From Kitasatospora sp. NBC_00240 (GTDB taxonomy: Bacteria; Actinomycetota; Actinomycetes; Streptomycetales; Streptomycetaceae), in contig NZ_JAPEMU010000001.1 in assembly GCF_026342405.1 (NCBI RefSeq), positions 8,990,001-9,054,000 of the forward strand: a stretch of 64,000 nt of DNA, given 5' to 3'. Positions 58,482-64,000 of the stretch are shown here, one piece after another; positions within the stretch are counted from its first letter, which is position 1; every line of letters begins with the position of its first letter. The notes under the pieces were generated by a model that did no database searches, was not told the DNA's origin, and worked only from the letters and a program-made list of their open reading frames with translations. The translations under genes were made by a program, and so were the position numbers.

Positions 58482-59454
58482 CCCGACGACGGACCCGGCC
58501 GCCACCCTGTACCGGACCGTGGCACTCGTCCGCGGCTTCGAACAACGGGCCGTCGAACTGGTCAGGGCCAAGGTGGTGCTCGGCGGCATCCACCCGTACA
58601 CCGGCCAGGAGGCGATCGCCGCGGGCACCTGCGCGGCGCTGCGCCCCGACGACGTGATCACCAGTACCCACCGCGGTCACGGCCACGTCCTGGCCAAGGG
58701 CGCCGACCCGGCCCGGACGATGGCCGAGCTGGCCGGCCGGACCACCGGGCTCAACCAGGGCCGCGGCGGCTCGATGCACGCCGCCGACTTCGGCGTGGGC
58801 GTGCTCGGGGCGAACGCCGTCGTCGGCGCCGCCGTGCCGATCGCGGCCGGCGCCGCCTGGGCCTTCCGGCGGGCGGGCTCGGACCGGGTCGCGCTCACCT
58901 ACTTCGGGGACGGCGCGGTCAGCCAGGGCGTGGTGCTGGAGGCCTTCAACCTGGCCGCGCTGTGGCGGGTGCCGCTCGTCCTGGTCTGCGAGAACAACGG
59001 CTTCGCGACCACGATGCGGACCGCCGACACGGTGGCCGGCAGCATCCTCGGGCGGGCCGCCGCCTTCGGCATCCCGGCCCGCACCGTGGACGGGACGGAC
59101 CCCGAGGCGGTCCGCGACGCCACCGCCGAGGCGGTCGCCCGGGCCAGGGCCGGCGACGGCCCGACCCTGCTGGAGTGCACCGCCTACCGCTTCGACGCCC
59201 ATCACACCTGGGAGCACACCGCACGCCCCCGCTACCGGACCGACGCCGAGATCGCGGCCGGCCGGGCCCGGGACCCGCTGGAGATCCAGGGCGCCCGCAT
59301 CCCCGCCGCCACCCGCGCCGCGATCGACGCGGACGTCGCGGAACTGCTCGACCGGGCGGTGCGGTTCGCCTGCGAGGGCCCGCACCCCGACCCGGCCACC
59401 GCGCTGGACCACCTCTACGCCACCGGCATGCGCGCCAGGGCGGGTGCCAACTGA
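58474..59454 (+). CDS. pyruvate dehydrogenase-type E1 alpha
   Basis: A 326-residue thiamin diphosphate enzyme subunit. ThDP motif GDGAVSQGVVLEAFNLAALW ending in ENN, plus GRGGSMHAADFGVGVLGANAVVG. It forms the heterotetramer with the beta subunit encoded directly after it (TGATG overlap). It decarboxylates a 2-oxo acid. No E2 or E3 gene is in the window, so either housekeeping E2 is used or the acyl/hydroxyalkyl group goes to another acceptor. Confidence 0.9.
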   Translation: MADPTTDPAATLYRTVALVRGFEQRAVELVRAKVVLGGIHPYTGQEAIAAGTCAALRPDDVITSTHRGHGHVLAKGADPARTMAELAGRTTGLNQGRGGSMHAADFGVGVLGANAVVGAAVPIAAGAAWAFRRAGSDRVALTYFGDGAVSQGVVLEAFNLAALWRVPLVLVCENNGFATTMRTADTVAGSILGRAAAFGIPARTVDGTDPEAVRDATAEAVARARAGDGPTLLECTAYRFDAHHTWEHTARPRYRTDAEIAAGRARDPLEIQGARIPAATRAAIDADVAELLDRAVRFACEGPHPDPATALDHLYATGMRARAGAN

Positions 59455-60425
59455 TGCCGAACCTCTCCTACCTCAAGGCGCTGAACCGCGCGATCGGCGA
59501 CGAGATGGACCGCGACGAGGCCGTCTGCGTGTTCGGTGAGGACGTCGGGGTGGCCGTCACCCACGCCACCGCCGGGCTGCTGAAGCGCTTCGGTCCGGAC
59601 CGGGTGCTGGACACACCGATCTCCGAGCAGGCGTTCACGAGCTTCGCCACCGGCGCGGCGATGGCCGGGCTGCGGCCGCTGATCGAGTTCCAGATCCCGG
59701 CGCTGCTGTTCCTGGTCTTCGAGCAGATCGCCAACCAGGCGCACAAGTTCTCGCTGATGACCGGCGGCCAGACCCGGGTGCCGGTGACCTACCTGCTGCC
59801 GGGCTCCGGCTCCAGGGAGAGCTGGGCCGGCCAGCACTCCGACCACCCCTACAGCCTGTTCGCCCACGTCGGGGTGAAGACGGTGGTGCCGGCCACCCCG
59901 GCCGACGCCTACGGGCTGCTGGCGACGGCGATCCGGGACGACGACCCGGTCGTGGTCTTCGCCCCCTCCGGAGCCCTCGGGGTGCGGGAGGACCTGGACC
60001 TCGCCCGGCTGGCACCCGTGCCGCTCGGGGTCGGCCGGATCCACCGCAGCGGCACCGACGTCACCGTGGTCGCGGTCGGCCACCTGGTGCACGACGCCCT
60101 GGCGGTGGCCGAGGAACTGGCCGGCTCGATCTCGGTCGAGGTCTTCGACCCGCGTTCACTGTTCCCGTTCGACTGGTCCGGACTGGCCGCCTCGCTGGAG
60201 CGGACCGGGCGGCTGGTCGTCGTCGACGACTCCAACCGGACCTGCGGCGTCGGCGGGGAGATCATCGCCACCGCGGCCGAGGAGATGCGGCTGATCGCGC
60301 CGCCCCGGCGGGTCACCCGGCCGGACGGGGCCGTCCTGCCCTTCGCCCGGGGACTCGACCTGGCCTGCCAGCCCACCAGGGCGCAGCTCAGGGCGGCCGT
60401 CGAGAAGGCGGTCGGGGCCGGATGA
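59454..60425 (+). CDS. pyruvate dehydrogenase-type E1 beta
   Basis: A 323-residue transketolase-like subunit: YLKALNRAIGDEMDRDEAVCVFGEDVG at the N-terminus (Glu that activates ThDP), DTPISEQAFTSFATGAAMAG, a C-terminal domain with VAVGHLVHDALAVAEEL and DLACQPTRAQL. It completes the E1 with the alpha subunit. Of the same size as BkdB/AcoB/PdhB-type subunits; the natural 2-oxo acid could be pyruvate, a branched-chain acid or an aryl pyruvate. Confidence 0.9.
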   Translation: MPNLSYLKALNRAIGDEMDRDEAVCVFGEDVGVAVTHATAGLLKRFGPDRVLDTPISEQAFTSFATGAAMAGLRPLIEFQIPALLFLVFEQIANQAHKFSLMTGGQTRVPVTYLLPGSGSRESWAGQHSDHPYSLFAHVGVKTVVPATPADAYGLLATAIRDDDPVVVFAPSGALGVREDLDLARLAPVPLGVGRIHRSGTDVTVVAVGHLVHDALAVAEELAGSISVEVFDPRSLFPFDWSGLAASLERTGRLVVVDDSNRTCGVGGEIIATAAEEMRLIAPPRRVTRPDGAVLPFARGLDLACQPTRAQLRAAVEKAVGAG

Positions 60426-60513
60426 ACGGGCCCCCGCCTCCGCGGGCCCCCGAACAACACCCGCACGGGCAGCCGTGCGGACACCCGCACGGACACCCTT
60501 CAAGGAGCGCAGA

Positions 60514-62145
60514 GTGACGGGCACCAACATCAGAGCGCGGCTGGCCGCCGACCCCGGACTGGGCGCGGGCAACGTGCTGCACAAGCTCTTCGAGCACGGG
60601 GCCGACCCGGACGGTCCTGGCGCCGCCTTCGACGTCCCGGTCGACGGGTACCCGGCCGAGCAGGGCCTCACCCTGGGGCAGCTCCGCGAGCGGGTGGCGG
60701 CCCGGGCGGCCTGGTGGCACGGGCAGGGCATCCGCCCGCGCGACCCGGTCGCGGTCTACGTGTCCGGCTCCGCGGACTGCCTGCTGAACTTCCTGGCACT
60801 GACCTGGCTCGGTGCGATCCCCGCGCTGATGAACCAGTACATCCCCGGCGACATCGCCGCCGAGTACGTCCGGCGGCTGCGCGGCGTCGGGCTGCTCACC
60901 GACCCGGAGCACCGGGCCCGGCTGGCCGGCGAGGACCTCGGGGTCCGCATCCACGCCGACACCGCCGCGACCGGCACCGGGGACCCGGCGGCGGCCCCGG
61001 CCCCGTACCGGCACCACGACGACGACCCGATCGCCATCACCCACTCCTCCGGCACCACCCGGATGCCCACCGCCGTCGTGCACTCCAACGCCAGCCTGTT
61101 CGCCGCCACCCGGCTGTTCCGCCTCGCGGCCCCCCGGGCCAGGGGGACGGACCGGATCCTCAGCGCGTTGCCGGCCGCCCACGCCGCCGGGATCTCGGCG
61201 CTCAACCTGGCCCTGTGCAACCGCAGTGAGCTGCTGTTCCTGTCCACCCAGAACGACGGCGCGGCGGTGGTCGACGCCATCGAGCGCTGGCGTCCGACCG
61301 GCGTCCTCGGCTTCGCGGCCACCTGGGCCCGGATGGCCCGCCACGACCTGGCCGGCCGTGACCTCGACTCGGTGTCGCTCTGGTTCAACACCGGCGACTG
61401 CGCGCACGAGCCGCACATCCGCAACCTGGTCGCGGCCGGCTCCCGGGAGACGGTCACCCGCGAAGGGGTCCGGCGCGTCCCCGGGTCCAGCTTCGTCGAC
61501 GGCCTGGGCTCCACCGAGATGGGCCACTCCGCGTTCCACATCACCCACAGCGCCGGCACCGAGCGCTACGGGCGCTGCGTCGGGGTGCCGCACGGCTTCG
61601 CCGAGGTGGCGCTGCTGGACACCGCCACCGGCCGCGAGGTCGAGGTCGGCGAGGTCGGTCACTTCGGCCTGAAGGCGCCGTCGTTGGCCCCCGGTTACTG
61701 GAACGACTCGAACGCCACCTACCGCAACCGCCTGAACGGCTACTACCTCACCGGCGACCTGATGTACCGGGACGAGGAGGGCTACTACTTCCACGTCGAC
61801 CGGGCGGTCGACGCCGTCGACCTGGGCGGCGGCGAGTGGCTGTACACCGCGATGAGCGAGGAGCGCATCCTCGCCAACTGTCCCGACGTGCACGACTGCA
61901 CGGTGGTCTCGCTGGAGGCCGACGGCGCGGTCGTCACCGACGTCCTGCTCGCCCTGCACCCCACCGCAGACCCGGACGCCGACCGCACCGCGGCGGTCCG
62001 CGCCGCGCTGACGGACGCGGCGGCGGCGACGCTGCGCCGGGTGGTGGCCGTCTCCGAGGAGGACCTGATCCTCGGCCCGACCGGCAAAGTACGGAAGTTC
62101 CTGATGCGGCAGCGGCACCTGGCAGAGATGGCGGCGGTCCGATGA
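60514..62145 (+). CDS. second adenylating enzyme (acyl-CoA synthetase family)
   Basis: A 543-residue ANL enzyme starting at GTG 60514 (AAGGAG). A3 ITHSSGTTRMPTAVVHS, A5 VDGLGSTEMGHS, A7 YYLTGDLMYRDEEGYYFHVDR and A10 GPTGKVRKF are present. The hinge region is altered (AVDAVDLGGGEWLYTAMSEE). It activates a carboxylic acid with ATP; because it directly precedes the condensation protein, it may provide the acyl partner for that step. An 88-bp gap separates it from the E1 beta gene. Confidence 0.87.
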   Translation: MTGTNIRARLAADPGLGAGNVLHKLFEHGADPDGPGAAFDVPVDGYPAEQGLTLGQLRERVAARAAWWHGQGIRPRDPVAVYVSGSADCLLNFLALTWLGAIPALMNQYIPGDIAAEYVRRLRGVGLLTDPEHRARLAGEDLGVRIHADTAATGTGDPAAAPAPYRHHDDDPIAITHSSGTTRMPTAVVHSNASLFAATRLFRLAAPRARGTDRILSALPAAHAAGISALNLALCNRSELLFLSTQNDGAAVVDAIERWRPTGVLGFAATWARMARHDLAGRDLDSVSLWFNTGDCAHEPHIRNLVAAGSRETVTREGVRRVPGSSFVDGLGSTEMGHSAFHITHSAGTERYGRCVGVPHGFAEVALLDTATGREVEVGEVGHFGLKAPSLAPGYWNDSNATYRNRLNGYYLTGDLMYRDEEGYYFHVDRAVDAVDLGGGEWLYTAMSEERILANCPDVHDCTVVSLEADGAVVTDVLLALHPTADPDADRTAAVRAALTDAAAATLRRVVAVSEEDLILGPTGKVRKFLMRQRHLAEMAAVR

Positions 62146-63608
62146 GCGAGCAGGAGACCCGGCAGGTACCCGTCCGGGAGCCCGCCGAGCGGGTGACCGT
62201 GGACTTCACCGGGGAGGGTTCGGGCGTCGACGAGATGTCCTGGGGGATGTGGGAGATCTGGCACGCGATGGTCGACCAGCGCAGCTCGCTGCCCATCGGC
62301 GGCCGGATGGCCCTGCCCGCCGGGACGACCGTCGCCGGCGTGGCCGAGGAACTGCGCTACCTGATGAGCCGGTTCCCCTCGATGCGCACCCTGCTCAGGT
62401 TCGACGCGGCGGGCTGGCCCACCCAGGAGCTCTTCGGCTCCGGCAGCACCACCCTGGAGGTCTACGACGCCGGGGACGGTGATCCCGACGAGGTGGCGGA
62501 CCAGGTCGAACAGCACTACCGGGCCACCGACTTCGCCTACGCCACCGAATGGCCGGTCCGGATGGGCATGGTGCGCCGGGACGGCATGGCCACCCATCTG
62601 ATCAGCATCATGAACCACCTGGTCACCGATGCCGTCGGCGGGGCGATCATGCTCCGCGAGGTGCAGGAGCGCTCGACGGCGCCGGTCACCGGCCTGCAGC
62701 CGCTGGAGCAGGCCGGCTGGCAGCGCTCACCGGCCGGGCAGCGGCAGAACGGCAAGGCCCTGCGCCACTGGGAGCGGGTCCTCGGAACGATCCCGGCCCG
62801 CCGGTTCCCGCCGGTGGCGGACCAGGACACCCCCCGGCACCGGGTGGGCCTGTTCGAGTCCCGGGCCCTGCGGTTGGCGGTGCCGCTGATCGCCGAGCGG
62901 ACCGGTACCGACACCCAGACCGTTCTGCAGGCCCTGTACGCGGTCGCGCTTCGGCGGATCAACGTCACCGGCCCGGTGGTGGTCCGGCCCGTCGTCAACA
63001 ACCGCTTCCGGTCCGACCTGAGCGACGTGGTGTGCATGGTCGCCCAGGCCGGCATCTCGGTGCTGGACATCGGGGACAGCACCGTCGACGAGGTGGTCGA
63101 GCTGACCCGGCGCGGTGCGCTGGCCACCTTCAAGCACGCCTACTTCCACCCGGAGAAGCTGAACGAACTGATCGCCCGGGTCTCGGCGGACCGGGGCGAG
63201 CGCGTCGACGTGCAGTGCTTTCTCAACGACCGCACGTCCAACCGGCCGCCGGAGGAGGGCACCGCGTCGGACACCGAGGAGCTGGCCCGGCAGCTGCGGA
63301 AGGCACGGGAGGACAGCGGATTCCGGTGGACCCACCAGACCGAGGACACGGTCAGCGCGCTCTACGTGGCCTTCGACGACCTCCCCGACGCGCTGTTGAT
63401 GGAGGTGCAGACGAACACCCACTACTTCTCCTCAAACGACGCCGAGGCGCTCGCCTTCGGCGTGGAGGCGCTCGCGGTCGAGGCGGCCCTCGATCCGGGC
63501 ACGCGCACCGGACCGCTGGTCGGCGACGGGCCGGCGGAGCAGGAGCGGCAGCAGGAGCCGGCGCAGACCGCGGAGGCCCCGGAACCGGCCCCGGAGCTGC
63601 TCCGGTGA
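62142..63608 (+). CDS. free-standing condensation-domain acyltransferase
   Basis: A 488-residue CoA/carrier-dependent acyltransferase with the NRPS condensation/WES fold. The HHxxxDG active site reads NHLVTDAVG: the second His and the Asp are kept while the first His is Asn and the Gly is Ala. Further landmarks are VVVRPVVNNRFRSDLSDVVCMV and DALLMEVQTNTHYFS. The last 40 residues are a Pro/Glu/Ala tail. It probably joins two carrier- or CoA-bound units through an amide or ester bond. ATG 62142 overlaps the ligase stop. Confidence 0.83.
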   Translation: MSEQETRQVPVREPAERVTVDFTGEGSGVDEMSWGMWEIWHAMVDQRSSLPIGGRMALPAGTTVAGVAEELRYLMSRFPSMRTLLRFDAAGWPTQELFGSGSTTLEVYDAGDGDPDEVADQVEQHYRATDFAYATEWPVRMGMVRRDGMATHLISIMNHLVTDAVGGAIMLREVQERSTAPVTGLQPLEQAGWQRSPAGQRQNGKALRHWERVLGTIPARRFPPVADQDTPRHRVGLFESRALRLAVPLIAERTGTDTQTVLQALYAVALRRINVTGPVVVRPVVNNRFRSDLSDVVCMVAQAGISVLDIGDSTVDEVVELTRRGALATFKHAYFHPEKLNELIARVSADRGERVDVQCFLNDRTSNRPPEEGTASDTEELARQLRKAREDSGFRWTHQTEDTVSALYVAFDDLPDALLMEVQTNTHYFSSNDAEALAFGVEALAVEAALDPGTRTGPLVGDGPAEQERQQEPAQTAEAPEPAPELLR

Positions 63609-64000
63609 CGGCGCTGCTGGCGGTGGCCGACCACCTGCCGACCGGCCGGACGCCGATCGAGGACCTGGCCGAGGAGTTCGGGCTGTCCCCGATGCAGATC
63701 AAGATCTTCCGCCGCTACCACAAGCTCGGCGAGGTGGCCCGCGACCCGCACGGCACCCTGCTCGACCTGCTGCGCGGCGCGGTCGCCGGCCTGCCCGCCC
63801 TGCGCGGCCGGGAGCACCAGGTCCGCTACGTGCTGCACGCCCGGACCCTGCCGACCGTGGTGCCCTACCCGCACAACCCCGTCCAGGAACTCTGCCGGGA
63901 GCTGGGCCTCGACCGGGCGACCGTGTTCGCGGTCGGCCACCACGCCTGCGCCTCGGGCCTGCTGGCCATCGACGCGGCGGGCCGGCTGCTCGCCGCCGAC
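63605..64000 (+). CDS. FabH-like 3-oxoacyl synthase III (cut by right edge)
   Basis: The first 132 residues are in the window, from GTG 63605 overlapping the previous stop (GTGA). It begins LLAVADHLPTGRTPIEDLAEEFGLSPMQIKIF and reaches the active site HHACASGLLAIDAAG, with the expected Cys. Such enzymes prime chains from acyl-CoA or act as acyltransferases in natural-product clusters. The cluster clearly continues past the right edge. Confidence 0.82.
   Translation, partial: MTALLAVADHLPTGRTPIEDLAEEFGLSPMQIKIFRRYHKLGEVARDPHGTLLDLLRGAVAGLPALRGREHQVRYVLHARTLPTVVPYPHNPVQELCRELGLDRATVFAVGHHACASGLLAIDAAGRLLAAD

Noticed and set aside
1..64000. Insertion sequences, integrases or attachment sites
   Set aside because: No transposase or integrase motifs and no terminal inverted repeats with target duplications were found.

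Overview
The window is very GC-rich actinobacterial DNA with strong G/C third-codon bias, frequent GTG starts, many 1-11 bp start/stop overlaps, Sec/Tat-secreted polysaccharide hydrolases, a SapB/AmfS-type lanthipeptide locus and DasR-, CebR- and MalR-like operators. This points to Streptomycetaceae (Streptomyces or Kitasatospora); the species cannot be named from the sequence.

Layout. 1-8.0 kb: an ABC exporter cut by the left edge, then housekeeping-type genes (DUF1269-like protein, SnoaL/NTF2 fold, quinone-oxidoreductase-like MDR enzyme, Tat-exported PI-PLC-like protein, DUF2252 protein). 8.0-13.0 kb: a class III lanthipeptide locus on the minus strand: LanKC synthetase, a 45-residue precursor (10128-10265) and an ABC exporter. 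13.7-18.7 kb: secreted carbohydrate enzymes (alginate-lyase-like protein, GH18 chitinase with ricin lectin, divergent GH30 with ricin lectin). 18.8-25.3 kb: hemerythrin protein, AI-2E-type permease, a phenolic-lipid operon (type III PKS, ICMT-like methyltransferase, flavoprotein hydroxylase, as in srsABC) with a divergent UbiA prenyltransferase, and a tyrosine phosphatase. 25.6-30.5 kb: second GH18 chitinase, SGNH lipase, GH13 amylase. 30.6-36.1 kb: LURP/scramblase-like protein, NADP-dinucleotide-binding protein, GNAT, secreted tripeptidyl aminopeptidase-like protein, PEP mutase/isocitrate lyase family enzyme. 36.3-43.4 kb: GH92 mannosidase with a divergent LacI regulator, and a GH6 cellulase with CBM2. 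Several decayed genes lie between 3.6 and 44.8 kb.

45.0-64.0 kb is a natural-product cluster built as two divergent operons from a 462-bp promoter region (50607-51068). The minus arm encodes a methyltransferase, a carrier-protein-like protein, a glycosyltransferase, DrrA/DrrB-type export ABC proteins and a UDP-xylose-synthase-like enzyme. The plus arm encodes an adenylating enzyme, two carrier proteins, a ketosynthase, a short ketosynthase-like protein without the active-site Cys, a second full ketosynthase, a 4-hydroxymandelate synthase/HPPD-like dioxygenase, a PhyH oxygenase, pyruvate-dehydrogenase-type E1 alpha and beta with no E2, a second adenylating enzyme, a free-standing condensation-domain protein and a FabH-like synthase cut by the right edge. 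I do not recognise this combination as a described pathway. The best inference is a discrete-enzyme (type II-like) assembly line making an aryl- or acyl-primed chain that is methylated, glycosylated and exported. It is the most likely new system in the window.

Regulatory logic visible in the DNA: DasR-like sites beside -35 boxes at the chitinase/GH30 and chitinase promoters, CebR-like boxes at the cellulase, LacI-type boxes at GH92, MalR-like direct repeats at the amylase, and a perfect CebR-like palindrome plus helical-phase direct repeats in the biosynthetic cluster promoter.
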